Assembly (NCBI GenBank): GCA_944332105.1
Contig: CALVJI010000007.1
Coordinates: 1-26,402 of the forward strand
Length of the DNA stretch: 26,402 nucleotides
Direction: 5' to 3'
DNA from: an uncultured Bacilli bacterium
Lineage (GTDB): Bacteria > Bacillota_I > Bacilli_A > RF39 > UBA660
Each line of letters begins with the position of its first letter. Positions within the stretch are counted from its first letter, which is position 1. The notes beneath the pieces are model-generated. The model worked only from the letters and a program-made list of their open reading frames with translations. It was not told where the DNA came from and did no database searches. This document shows, in pieces, positions 14,053 to 23,514 of the stretch. A program made the position numbers and the translations under genes.

Positions 14053-15594
14053 TTATTTACCTTTTTTTAAAACTTTCTCATATACTTTTTGCGTGATTTC
14101 TATGATTAAGGACTTAAAAAATAAGAATTCTTCTTCCTTATGATAAAATACTATAAATATAATAAGAGTGCCTACGAAAGTGATAATGGCCATTAAAAAC
14201 ATGCTTATCCAATTATAAGAAAAAACAAGTGAATTTATATAAATAAAAATTATCGAACATATACTAATAATAATTATATTTTTCAATAGCTTTTTCATGT
14301 AATCTATAAAACCGTTTTTAAAGTAAAGCTTTGTTAAAATATATGGCTCGTACCAAAAATTCGAAAGTACTCTTGCAATCACTGTAGCGCCTAAAATACC
14401 AAAAAGACCAAATTTCAATCCTAATATTATTGAAAAGACAATATTCAAAGCTGAAGTGACCAAAGGTAAAAACTGTACTTGTTTAAACAATCCTGCACTA
14501 TCTCTATAAACCCATATTGGTCTTAAAATACCCTGCATATAAAAATTGATTGCAATAACGACCACTACATTCATATTTAATAAAAAATCAGTTCCTATCC
14601 ATAAATAAACAAAATCATTTAAAAGTACTACAAAGCATACTGTTGCTATACCAAATAAAAAAAGTGAAAAAAAGTTCAATTTTTTAAATACCGCATATTG
14701 TTGCTTTTTACTTTCTTTGGCAATCAAATTTCCAACACTAAAGCTAACTGCTGTAAAAGCAATTGTAATAATATTATTGACAGCATTAATTAGTGTTAAA
14801 TAATTTGTATATATACCTACCATTATGACGCCTAGCATCGCTGATATTAAAATATTATCAGAATTTGCAAATACTACACCACCTATTTTATAAAAAATAA
14901 GGGATTTAATATTAGCAAAAATTTCTTTTTTATCCGTTTTCGATAATGCTTCTTCTTTTTTGATAAAAGGATATAATTTTTTTGCCTTTTTAGCACACAC
15001 AAAATTAAGTAAAAAAGTGGTTAACACTTGTATTATCAAATACAAAAGAAAACTTTTAAATAAAATCAAAGATAAACATTGCAAAAAACACTTTAATGCG
15101 TTAAAAAACAGAGTGTATTTTTTTATAATATAACTTTTCTGATCTGCATTTACAATTGCAAAGCGATTAGCTAATGTATATGAAATACATGTGTCTATTA
15201 AAAAAATCAAATAATATATATATAATCCATTTATATTTGTATTTTTGCCAATCAAAAACCTTAAAAATGGCATTAATATTATTCCTAAAACAAAAATAAT
15301 TCCAGCAACACCTAAGTAAAGTTTTCTAAAATAATTCACTAATGCACTGAGCTTCTGTTCATTTTTTTCTGATAATGGCTTATATAAACTATATATCATT
15401 GCAGTATCCAATCCTAAATCCGCTAAAGATAAAATCGATAAAACATTTGCAAATAAACTATTTACCCCTAGTAACTCTTTAGATAAGTAATGAATGAATA
15501 CAGTTCGAGTTATAAAGGAAAATATAATCGAAAAAAACTGTTGACCTAAACCAAAAAAAATATTTACAAAAGACTTTGATGTTCTTGATTCCAT
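14053..15594 (-). CDS. wzx: Wzx-type polysaccharide flippase
   Basis: A 513-residue integral membrane protein of the MOP/MATE superfamily, predicted to flip the lipid-linked repeat unit across the membrane. The N-terminus has the family pattern (FGLGQQFFSIIFSFITRTVFI, LGVNSLFANVLSILSLADLG) and at least twelve hydrophobic segments follow, with a basic C-terminus. Length is typical for Wzx (about 470-520). Last gene of the polysaccharide operon, 10 bases after the CapA-like gene. The ATG follows GAAGGTG. A long hairpin terminator comes straight after the stop. Together with a Wzy-like polymerase upstream, it makes this a Wzx/Wzy-dependent pathway. Confidence 0.88.
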   Translation of the reverse strand: MESRTSKSFVNIFFGLGQQFFSIIFSFITRTVFIHYLSKELLGVNSLFANVLSILSLADLGLDTAMIYSLYKPLSEKNEQKLSALVNYFRKLYLGVAGIIFVLGIILMPFLRFLIGKNTNINGLYIYYLIFLIDTCISYTLANRFAIVNADQKSYIIKKYTLFFNALKCFLQCLSLILFKSFLLYLIIQVLTTFLLNFVCAKKAKKLYPFIKKEEALSKTDKKEIFANIKSLIFYKIGGVVFANSDNILISAMLGVIMVGIYTNYLTLINAVNNIITIAFTAVSFSVGNLIAKESKKQQYAVFKKLNFFSLFLFGIATVCFVVLLNDFVYLWIGTDFLLNMNVVVVIAINFYMQGILRPIWVYRDSAGLFKQVQFLPLVTSALNIVFSIILGLKFGLFGILGATVIARVLSNFWYEPYILTKLYFKNGFIDYMKKLLKNIIIISICSIIFIYINSLVFSYNWISMFLMAIITFVGTLIIFIVFYHKEEEFLFFKSLIIEITQKVYEKVLKKGK

Positions 15595-15604
15595 TTTTCA
15601 CCTT

Positions 15605-16810
15605 CTATATCTTGTACTCTTTTTTTAATTTTATTCTTTTTTTATTTGTACCCATAAATCTATTATAAATATTTAAACATTCCTTTGTCAACTTTTGCTT
15701 TTCCTTAGTATTTACTTTTTCTAAAAGATCTGAAACTAATAAAATTTTAACTTTACCATTTTCTATTACGCATTTTGTAATAGAAAAAGTATAAAAATAG
15801 TTATTTGGATATTCAGTATCTATGTTTAAATGTAATAAAATACCATACGTTGGTAAAGTCTCGTTTCGTAAATAGGGAGACTTTGGATATATCAAAAAAT
15901 TTCCAAGCGAGTACGCAATCATTTTGTTATTTTGAAATTTCATTTCTTGTACAATATGAGGATGAGCACCAATATACCCATCATAATTATTTCTATCTAA
16001 CGAAGCGATTATCTTTTCTGTAAATGTTCCTGGTTTAACATTAAATTGCCCTCCACAATGAGAGTATAAAAAAACTAAATTGGAACAATTTTTTTCACAT
16101 TTTAAAAGTTCGTTTATTTTTTTTATATAACTTTCTTCATATTTCCAACTTTTTTTACAATCATCGACAATTATAGATGGCTGAATCTCTATTCCATTTT
16201 TCTTTTTAGTTTTCTTATATAAATCATATATAAAAGTTCTTTTAAGTTTTTGCTTCCATTTTGTTTTTAGTATATTAAATATTGTTTCATTAGTTTCATT
16301 AGGATTTTTTAAAAATAAAAATTTATTTGCTAATTTTTTATTGATTTTTTCATAATGTACATTATAATTAATTCCATAGGTGCAAGAAGTTAAAGAAATT
16401 ACAAAATCCCTTATTTTTATTTTAGTAAAATAACTGTTATTGGCATAGAGTCCAACAATTTTAAATCCTTTTTTTTCTAAAGAATATAAAGTGTCTTTTA
16501 ATCCTTTATTTCCTCTATCTAACATATGATTGTTTGAAATACTTAAGTGAGTAATTCCCACCTTTTTCAAAGAATCTAAAAAGATTGATGGCGTATTAAA
16601 AGAAAAAACATCATTGGTATATTTTTGAGTATCATCAATTGGTGTTTCTAAATTACCTATAATGTAATCCGATTCTTTTAAAAAATCTTTTATATAAATA
16701 AATATATCGTCAAAATTATAATTTTTGTTTTCTAAATAATATGTGGTCATTGCTTCCTCACACATTATATCGCCTGTAAACGTAATCTTAATATTCTTTT
16801 TTTCTTGCAA
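15605..16810 (-). CDS. CapA/PGA_cap family metallophosphatase-like protein
   Basis: A 401-residue CapA-like protein (PGA_cap family, calcineurin-like fold). Motifs appear in order: TFTGDIMC, IGNLETPI, LSISNNHMLDRG, FLYSHCGGQF, GAHPHIVQE and AYSLGNFLIY, covering the expected metal ligands (Asp, Asn, His, and the HxH-like GAHPH). Named members act in poly-gamma-glutamate capsule export, but no CapB/CapC genes are here, and many relatives sit in polysaccharide loci. There is no signal peptide or anchor, so it is predicted cytosolic. The furthest start, a GTG (16817-16819), is part of the ribosome site; the TTG at 16808-16810 is 8 bases after GAGG and is preferred. An insert of about 80 basic residues near 150-230 is longer than I would expect. 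Confidence 0.82.
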   Translation of the reverse strand: MQEKKNIKITFTGDIMCEEAMTTYYLENKNYNFDDIFIYIKDFLKESDYIIGNLETPIDDTQKYTNDVFSFNTPSIFLDSLKKVGITHLSISNNHMLDRGNKGLKDTLYSLEKKGFKIVGLYANNSYFTKIKIRDFVISLTSCTYGINYNVHYEKINKKLANKFLFLKNPNETNETIFNILKTKWKQKLKRTFIYDLYKKTKKKNGIEIQPSIIVDDCKKSWKYEESYIKKINELLKCEKNCSNLVFLYSHCGGQFNVKPGTFTEKIIASLDRNNYDGYIGAHPHIVQEMKFQNNKMIAYSLGNFLIYPKSPYLRNETLPTYGILLHLNIDTEYPNNYFYTFSITKCVIENGKVKILLVSDLLEKVNTKEKQKLTKECLNIYNRFMGTNKKRIKLKKEYKI

Positions 16811-16826
16811 AAAAATCACCTCGTTA

Positions 16827-18047
16827 TTACTTTCTCAATATTTTTTTTACAAAGAGACTTGTATTTGCATATAGTTTTTTTATAAAATTATTAGACTCTG
16901 CAAAATCAAATTTTAAAAACCATACATATTTTGGGTCACAATTTAAATCAGGATTATTTTGAAATTGTTGCTGAATCTTCTTCCATAGTACAATAACTGC
17001 TGGACTAAAAATAATTTTATATTTAAAATGAAACTTTGCTTTTCTTAAAAAATTTCGAGGCAAATCAAACCCAAAATTTTCGGGATTACCATTTCGGGAT
17101 ATAATTTCAAAAATAGTGCGATAACACTTCTCACATTTACAACAATTTTCTTCTTTTCTTTCATTAAAACATACTCTTATTTTTAAGGATAGATTATTTT
17201 CTTCACAATATTTATTAATCAATTCGATTTTGTCTCCTCGTGTCAAATCAAAGTTGTCATGATAAATTGTAGTAGAAGCAAACTTTAATAAATTATCGAT
17301 AGTTGGATCAGATGCGCACTTTGCATTATCACCTTTTGTGTAAGAACTTGCAATATACAATGTTTTAATTTTTTTTAAATAAGCTATAGGTGCAGCATGA
17401 CTTAAAATAGCAATGCCGTGTTGTAATGCGTGCCAGTAGTTATCATTAACAATTGAAATAAAATCATCCAATTCTTTTTCATTTAAAACTTCTCTGAAAG
17501 CAGTTTCTATAAAGGTAATTGGTAGTGAAAATTGCGCTGCCATGTTTTGGATCTTTATTTCTACATTATCTAAAACGGCTTTATATTTCAATTTAATATC
17601 TGAACCTTGCAAATTAATTAGTATTGGCTTTTCTGATATATGTTTGACGAGTGTAGCTGTAGCATCTACTCCACCACTAAACATCATAGCTATCTTAGAA
17701 GCATTATAATTATTTTGAATTATTTTTTTGCACTTTAAATTCCCCGCAAAATGTAGATCTGGGTACATATTTTGATATGATTTTTTTATAGGAACAATGG
17801 ATTCATAAAAATTTTCATCCAATTCATCAACAACTATTTCTGCATCAAAAAGCCAAGAAACTGGTAAAATATTACAGATAAAAGGAATAGCTAAAATACT
17901 TTTTGGAACATTCTCTATATTCATTTCATATTTCAAAGAATATTTCCGAATAGGCATAAAATACTTAGAAATTTTCTCAGTAACATTATAGAAATAAGTT
18001 AACTCATTTTCTTTTATCTGAATTTTTTCAATAATAATTTTTTCCAT
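16827..18047 (-). CDS. QueC-like PP-loop ATPase with zinc-type cysteine cluster
   Basis: A 406-residue protein of the PP-loop ATP pyrophosphatase superfamily. The ATP-binding loop is MMFSGGVDATATL (S124-D128), and a cluster of C293, C302/C303, C305 and C308 matches the zinc site at the end of QueC-like enzymes (CxxCxxC). PP-loop enzymes adenylate a carboxylate or carbonyl and then amidate or thiolate it. QueC itself is about 220 residues; this protein has an extra N-terminal region of about 115 residues and a C-terminal extension. It is not next to queuosine genes but inside a polysaccharide operon, 3 bases after the pyruvyl transferase, with its ribosome site in that gene's end. Amidation of a sugar acid or a similar modification is inference. 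Confidence 0.7.
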   Translation of the reverse strand: MEKIIIEKIQIKENELTYFYNVTEKISKYFMPIRKYSLKYEMNIENVPKSILAIPFICNILPVSWLFDAEIVVDELDENFYESIVPIKKSYQNMYPDLHFAGNLKCKKIIQNNYNASKIAMMFSGGVDATATLVKHISEKPILINLQGSDIKLKYKAVLDNVEIKIQNMAAQFSLPITFIETAFREVLNEKELDDFISIVNDNYWHALQHGIAILSHAAPIAYLKKIKTLYIASSYTKGDNAKCASDPTIDNLLKFASTTIYHDNFDLTRGDKIELINKYCEENNLSLKIRVCFNERKEENCCKCEKCYRTIFEIISRNGNPENFGFDLPRNFLRKAKFHFKYKIIFSPAVIVLWKKIQQQFQNNPDLNCDPKYVWFLKFDFAESNNFIKKLYANTSLFVKKILRK

Positions 18048-18050
18048 CTT

Positions 18051-19028
18051 TTAATTCTCCTTAAACTGCTTTTTCCACTCATTAATAGCAGCCTCGTTAA
18101 TATCAACATCTGTTTTGATTTCTTGGTTTATTAAATTTTCTAACTCTTCTATCTCTTCTCTTTCAATACAATTTAATTGATATGTTTTTTTCATGTCTCG
18201 AGCCCGATTATCTACAATGATAATTATTGCTCTTTTTTTTCTTTGCATGGCAAATATGCCAGCATGTAATCTAGTCCCAATGTAATCCACATCATTTTCA
18301 TCTAAAAATGATTTATATGATTCTAAGGAAGGGGAAATCAAATGAATATCTTCTAGGTTTGTTATTTTACTTAAATATTCTAAATCCTGATCTCCTTGAA
18401 TCCAATAATAAAGTTTATCGTAATTTTTTTTCAATATAGAAACGAATTCTTTATCTTTTAATTCATCACGGCAATAGTCAGTCAGTGTAAAAACCACTTG
18501 ACTTGCTTTTGATTTAGGAATTTGCCTGCAAAATTCTTTAGTTAATCCCCATAGTGTAGGACAACCTGTATTTATCGTACGAAAGCCCATTTCTTCTAAC
18601 ATTTTTTTTGTTTTATCATCTCTAACTGAATGGATATATTTATCAGATAGAATCCTTCTTAATAAATGCTTTGTATATAAATTAAATTTTTCTTTTTCGT
18701 TATCTACTCCACATCCTATACAAATAGCTCCTTTATAATAGAAACTGTCTGACCAATGAACATTAAAATCAGGAGATAAATGTCTCAAATTTGTTTTTAA
18801 TAAGTTGGAACCTCCTAAAAATTTGTAATCACTTTCTTTGCAAGATTTTAACACTAAATTAGCATGAAGAAGCTGGTATAAATGCGTCATCGGAGTATGT
18901 GTAGAATACTTCACAACAAAGGAATCTTTAAATAGAAAATCCATTTGCTTCATAACTGAATTTTCGATAATATAATCTCCTAAATTTCGTGTCCCACAGG
19001 CTGGATCAAACAATATTATTTTTTTCAT
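18051..19028 (-). CDS. Polysaccharide pyruvyl transferase family protein
   Basis: A 325-residue member of the polysaccharide pyruvyl transferase family (CsaB/WcaK type), which moves pyruvate from phosphoenolpyruvate onto a sugar as a ketal. Supporting blocks are CGTRNLGDYIIENSV at the N-terminus, GCGVDNEKE, the SVRDDKTKKMLEEMGF segment, and the diagnostic C-terminal GTRLHAGIFAMQ followed by DNRARDM. No membrane segment. The start ATG overlaps the stop of the polymerase/glycosyltransferase gene (ATGA), and AAGGAGATT precedes it. Pyruvate groups add negative charge and can anchor surface proteins; which sugar is modified is unknown. Some family members have lost transferase activity, so the enzyme role is probable rather than certain. 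Confidence 0.8.
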   Translation of the reverse strand: MKKIILFDPACGTRNLGDYIIENSVMKQMDFLFKDSFVVKYSTHTPMTHLYQLLHANLVLKSCKESDYKFLGGSNLLKTNLRHLSPDFNVHWSDSFYYKGAICIGCGVDNEKEKFNLYTKHLLRRILSDKYIHSVRDDKTKKMLEEMGFRTINTGCPTLWGLTKEFCRQIPKSKASQVVFTLTDYCRDELKDKEFVSILKKNYDKLYYWIQGDQDLEYLSKITNLEDIHLISPSLESYKSFLDENDVDYIGTRLHAGIFAMQRKKRAIIIIVDNRARDMKKTYQLNCIEREEIEELENLINQEIKTDVDINEAAINEWKKQFKEN

Positions 19029-21430
19029 AAAGAATCTCCTTCATATATTTTTTCTATTTCTTTAACAGTAGTAGTAATATCATAACCATTGTCAATAATC
19101 TTTTGGACAGATTTAGCATGTTTTTGAACTGGCTTTTCTGAAATAATCTTAGTAACCCATTCTTCTATATTATCATTTGAAATAAAATGGAGTAAACCCG
19201 TCATGTCTACTTCTTTAGTTATTGTATTACTTAAATAAACCGGAAGTCCATTACATTGTGCTTCTACTATTGTAAAAGGTAAACCTTCATATAGCGAAGG
19301 AAAAATAAAAACATCCATCATATTGTACAAGTTATTTACGTCTTCTCGAACCCCAAGAAATAAAACCTTTTTTTCTATTTTCATTTTTTTTACTTGTTTT
19401 TTTATTTCTTCTTCTTTTTCACCCTTACCAATTAAAACCAAAAGACAATTTGATCTTTTTTCTAAAATTTTTGAATATATTTCTATTAAGCCTTTATGAT
19501 TCTTTTGTTCAGTAAACCTTCCAACATGTCCTAATACTAAAGTATCATCTGCAATATGAAAGTTTTTGCGATACTCTTTTTGTACACTCTCATTGAACTC
19601 ATATTTTTCACTAGGTATACCATTTTTTATTACTTGAAAATGACACCAAGGATAGTATAAAAATTTCCCTGCTTGTTTTCCACAAGCTAATTTTTGAGTA
19701 GAAAAAACATTTAATAATAATTTTGCTAGTATATAATATATTTTTTTCTTAAATGAAATTTTTCCTTCATCTAAGTAATCTGTATTATGACTATGAGCAA
19801 TTCTTATTTTTACTTTTGCTAAATAAGCTGCAAATAATACGGGACCGCAATTAAAAAGATTGTGAACATGAACTACATCATAATGTTCTTTTTGTAAGAA
19901 TTCTTTAACTTCTTTGATATGTCTTTTCATTCCAATTTGATATGGAGGATATAATCGAAAAACTTGAGAATTATATTTCTTTATTACTTTTTCATAATCA
20001 AATTGTTTATCTCCATAGCAGAGAAAATCTATTTGAAATTTGTTTAAATCAATATTAGTTAATATATTAACCAATAGAGTTTCAGCCCCACCGCGCTCTA
20101 GCTCAGCTATAACTTCTAAAACTTTAATTTTTGAAGACCTATTATTTTCTTCATTTTGTTCCTTCCATTTTGTTGCAATTCCTAAGAAAAACCAATATAA
20201 AAGCATTACACGCGAAGCATCAAATAAATCGATAAAAATGGCTCCAAGTAATAACATTATCCAACTGTATCTTATGAAGCAATCAATAACAGATTTGCCG
20301 TTAAACTTTTTTAGAATATGAATACATAGAATCATCCATATGCTAAAACCAATTATTCCACTTTCAACAAGTAAACGTATATATGCGCCATCGGCAGAAT
20401 TTTTTACAATAGAAAGCCCCATTCCAAATACAGGGTTTTTTATAAAACCGTCAATTAAACTCATCCAAAATCTGATTCTAATATTAAAACTTAAATCTCC
20501 ATACGGATATAATGGTATTAAAGATATATTTTCTTGATATAAATCTATACTTTTATGTTCCCATGAATACAGAATAGAGTTGTAAATTGATTTCAAATTT
20601 AACGAATCAACTCTTGGAATGTATCGCCAAAAGCCACCAATAACAAATAATAAACTTAAACCTATACAAGTTATGAAAATCATTTTTCTTGTCTTTCGTG
20701 AAAAATCTCCTACAAACATAAACATGATAATTAAACATACAAAATACAATAAGATTGAAGTTCTTGATTGAGTTAAACAAATAGATAATAATATCAAGAC
20801 TAGAAACAAAATATTTTTAGGAATATTCTTTTTATTTATCAAATTGTAAACATAATATGGTAAGATCAACAATAAAATTGCGGACAATTCATAAGGGCCA
20901 TTAAAAACCGAAAAATATCTTCCTGAAAAAGCATGCGTTATATCTCCATATCGAAATCCTCCAACTAAGCCATTCATTTGAAGCAATAACACAATAAAAT
21001 GATAAATCACTACAAAATCAAATATTTTAAAGAATTTTTCATTTTTATCTTTAAATAAATCATACCCCACATAGAATAATACAAAATATTCAAATTTTCT
21101 AATCAGGTAGATAAAAGAAGTAAATAAACTTATATAGCCATTTAGTATGCCGATTATATTTGAAATAAAACAAACTCCCATATATAAATAAAAATATTTT
21201 TCTATTTTATTTCCTAATAATATTTTTCTTTCTTTTCTAATAATAAATTTATGATATAGATAAATTAGAAAGGATATTAAAATTAAAATATCTTCTATTC
21301 TGATACCAGCTGTTATATTAGAAAAATTCACAAAATTGATTTTTGGAAAAAAAAGCAAAAATGCAAGTGTTAAAAGATAAAACCAATTGTATATTTTTCT
21401 TGGTTTTGATTCATTCGATTTTGTTTTCAA
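19025..21430 (-). CDS. Wzy-like polymerase fused to a GT4 glycosyltransferase
   Basis: A single 801-residue frame joins two proteins. Residues 1 to about 425 are an O-antigen-ligase/Wzy-type membrane polymerase with ten or more hydrophobic segments, a TQSRTS motif and large extracellular loop (GDLSFNIRIRFW, NPVFGMGLS). Residues about 434-801 are a cytosolic GT-B (family 4) glycosyltransferase: VIAELERGGAETLL, HVHNLF, HSHNTDY, LGHVGRFTEQKNH and EGLPFTIVE (the EX7E motif). It starts at TTG, 10 bases after GAGG, with no nearby ATG. At the junction an A5 run (20128-20132) matters: with one more A the polymerase would stop at once and a new frame from the ATG at 20152-20154, behind AAGGAAC, would read MKKIIGLQKIKVLEVI into the transferase. 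So it may be a real fusion, a slippage site, or a base error. Confidence 0.8.
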   Translation of the reverse strand: MKTKSNESKPRKIYNWFYLLTLAFLLFFPKINFVNFSNITAGIRIEDILILISFLIYLYHKFIIRKERKILLGNKIEKYFYLYMGVCFISNIIGILNGYISLFTSFIYLIRKFEYFVLFYVGYDLFKDKNEKFFKIFDFVVIYHFIVLLLQMNGLVGGFRYGDITHAFSGRYFSVFNGPYELSAILLLILPYYVYNLINKKNIPKNILFLVLILLSICLTQSRTSILLYFVCLIIMFMFVGDFSRKTRKMIFITCIGLSLLFVIGGFWRYIPRVDSLNLKSIYNSILYSWEHKSIDLYQENISLIPLYPYGDLSFNIRIRFWMSLIDGFIKNPVFGMGLSIVKNSADGAYIRLLVESGIIGFSIWMILCIHILKKFNGKSVIDCFIRYSWIMLLLGAIFIDLFDASRVMLLYWFFLGIATKWKEQNEENNRSSKIKVLEVIAELERGGAETLLVNILTNIDLNKFQIDFLCYGDKQFDYEKVIKKYNSQVFRLYPPYQIGMKRHIKEVKEFLQKEHYDVVHVHNLFNCGPVLFAAYLAKVKIRIAHSHNTDYLDEGKISFKKKIYYILAKLLLNVFSTQKLACGKQAGKFLYYPWCHFQVIKNGIPSEKYEFNESVQKEYRKNFHIADDTLVLGHVGRFTEQKNHKGLIEIYSKILEKRSNCLLVLIGKGEKEEEIKKQVKKMKIEKKVLFLGVREDVNNLYNMMDVFIFPSLYEGLPFTIVEAQCNGLPVYLSNTITKEVDMTGLLHFISNDNIEEWVTKIISEKPVQKHAKSVQKIIDNGYDITTTVKEIEKIYEGDSL

Positions 21431-21442
21431 TCTTTTCTCACC

Positions 21443-22636
21443 TCACTTTTTTTCTAAAAGAATTTTTTCATAATATTTTGTTAATTGATCATAATAATCT
21501 TCTTTATAGATCATTTTTTTCATTTTTTTCATATTGAAGTTTTTTAAAATGCAGATTAAGTGTTCTAAATTTTGAAATATAAAGCCATTAGAGCCTTCAA
21601 TAATGTAATCCGTTGCAGCACTATTGTTTGAGACTATACATGGAATACCTAAGCGCATTGCTTCAATAGGAGTCAGGGGGGCACCTTCATACCACCGACT
21701 AGGAAAAATAAGTGCCTTAGCTTTTAACATATACTGCTCAACTTCTTCATCATTCTTCCAACCTGCAAAAGTAATATTAGGATATTTCTTTTCTAAATTT
21801 GCTCTTTCTTCTCCATCTCCAACTACTATTCCATATGCATTAAGCGCTGTTATTGCTTCGCAAAAGATATCTACACCTTTTTCCTTCGAAATTCTTCCAA
21901 CATAGAGATAGTAGCTATTTTTTTCAAAATCTGGTTTTATATTTGTTTTTCCTTTTTTTATAGGATTATTAATTCTAACAAATCTTACTTTTGTATCGAA
22001 AAATGGTTTTAAAATTCGCTCACTAAAATCTGAAATACTAATTACATTCTCAATTTTTTTATATAAGACTTTATTTTGAATAAACTGTCTAACTACTCTA
22101 TACATTTTAAAAACATAATTTCTCGAATCACAGTTTGTACAAATACATTTACAGCTTAGTGGTTTTAGCTTACATATTTCATTTTTTGGGTAATTGAAAA
22201 ATCCACCATTAGGACATGCTGTAAAATAATCATGCAAAGTTAAAACAACTTTAAAATTCATTTTAAAAGCAACAGAAAATACACTAGATGATAAAGTTTT
22301 TGTCCATCCATGAACATGAATAATAGTTTTATTAGGATCTAACGTTTTTAAGAGCTTTCTCAGTTCTTTTTTTGCTTTTACATTATACAACCCTCTTAAA
22401 GCTCCCCGAATTTTATTTTTATCTTTTAAACATTCTTCCATATTTAAAGTAATATTTTTAAAACCAAGTTTTAAATATTCATTTTCTTGATGAGTTCCAG
22501 AGAAAAAAAACACATTGTAACCATTTTGATGAAGAATTTTAGCGGTTTCTAACGCAACTTTACTTGCACCACCTTGTACATAATCAAAATCATTTACTAT
22601 GACAATCGTTAAATCTTTCTGTTCTTTTTTTTTCAT
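21443..22636 (-). CDS. Family 4 glycosyltransferase
   Basis: A 397-residue GT-B fold glycosyltransferase that adds one sugar to the lipid-linked repeat unit at the inner membrane face. It opens with a sugar-acceptor domain (NDFDYVQGGASKVALETA, HVHGWTK, TLHDYFTACPNGG) and has a donor domain with YVGRISKEKGVDIF and the EGAPLTPIE (EX7E) motif. A run of five or more cysteines at about 150-175 (CPNGG to TNCDSR) is a feature I associate with a subgroup of capsule enzymes; it may bind metal. The ATG overlaps the upstream GT2 stop by 4 bases. Donor and linkage cannot be read from sequence. Confidence 0.88.
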   Translation of the reverse strand: MKKKEQKDLTIVIVNDFDYVQGGASKVALETAKILHQNGYNVFFFSGTHQENEYLKLGFKNITLNMEECLKDKNKIRGALRGLYNVKAKKELRKLLKTLDPNKTIIHVHGWTKTLSSSVFSVAFKMNFKVVLTLHDYFTACPNGGFFNYPKNEICKLKPLSCKCICTNCDSRNYVFKMYRVVRQFIQNKVLYKKIENVISISDFSERILKPFFDTKVRFVRINNPIKKGKTNIKPDFEKNSYYLYVGRISKEKGVDIFCEAITALNAYGIVVGDGEERANLEKKYPNITFAGWKNDEEVEQYMLKAKALIFPSRWYEGAPLTPIEAMRLGIPCIVSNNSAATDYIIEGSNGFIFQNLEHLICILKNFNMKKMKKMIYKEDYYDQLTKYYEKILLEKK

Positions 22637-23475
22637 CTCTTACCCACCTTCATACCAATAAGTCTTGCCCCCATATCAAAGGGAAAACGCACTAGCACTT
22701 TTATATTACATTCTTTTATGGCTTTTTGCAAGATATACTTAGCAAGGCCTCCTCCAGCTTTTGTCGTGCCATATTGGTCAAGATAGCTATTTTCTTTAAA
22801 AAACTGTCCTGTTAGCTTATAACGGTTATATAATTCTTTTAAAGTAAATTTATGAGAATGGTATACTATCGATTTTGCTTCATATGCGATTTTATAATCA
22901 TTCATGATCAATTTATACGCAAAATACATATCTTCACTAATAGGAAGTTTTTTGCCATCATAACCGTGTAATTCTTTAAATATAGAAGTTTTGATGGCAC
23001 CGGAAGCATCACTGAAAAAGAAAGTGTTTAAACCTAATTTTTTTATGTCTTTCTTAGACACAATTCGTGATTTATCCGGATAGTTTTTTTCACGTGTATA
23101 CTTCTCAATATTGTTGTATTTAGATATTTGCCTTGAAAAAGCTGCAGCACATTTACCATCCATAATGTTTTTTGTTAAATAATATAACCAATATTTATCT
23201 TCGATAACAACGTCTTGAGTCACAAAGCAAATAATATCTGCTTTACTTTTTAAGGCTTCCCTTTCTCTTGTCAAACTATGGGAAAACTCATTTTTTTTAA
23301 TTTTTTTATATGCAATTTTATGTTCTTTAAGAATTTGTTCTGTTTTATCTTTGCTTTCTGTTAAAACATAGGTTATTTTATTTATTTTTACTTTTGCTTG
23401 CATTTTAAAAGACTCATGTAATTGTAAAAGATATTCTTCTGCATTATATAAAGGACAAATTATATCAATTGTCAT
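22633..23475 (-). CDS. Family 2 glycosyltransferase, rhamnosyltransferase-like
   Basis: A 280-residue GT-A fold enzyme. The start IDIICPLYNAEEYLLQLHES is standard for GT2. EFSHSLTREREA, then ICFVTQDVVIEDKYWL resembles rhamnosyltransferase-type members (SHxxTR and TQD motifs), and ISEDMYFAYKL supplies the usual ED catalytic pair. No membrane segment is obvious; the basic C-terminus may touch the membrane. It lies 39 bases after the DUF3048 gene with AGGAAGTG before the ATG, and overlaps the next gene by 4 bases. A rhamnose donor would fit the fucose/rhamnose-type by-product operon elsewhere in the window only loosely; substrate is inference. Confidence 0.85.
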   Translation of the reverse strand: MTIDIICPLYNAEEYLLQLHESFKMQAKVKINKITYVLTESKDKTEQILKEHKIAYKKIKKNEFSHSLTREREALKSKADIICFVTQDVVIEDKYWLYYLTKNIMDGKCAAAFSRQISKYNNIEKYTREKNYPDKSRIVSKKDIKKLGLNTFFFSDASGAIKTSIFKELHGYDGKKLPISEDMYFAYKLIMNDYKIAYEAKSIVYHSHKFTLKELYNRYKLTGQFFKENSYLDQYGTTKAGGGLAKYILQKAIKECNIKVLVRFPFDMGARLIGMKVGKR

Positions 23476-23514
23476 TTTTTCACTTCCTAACTCTACTGCT
23501 CCCCTATTTTTCTT

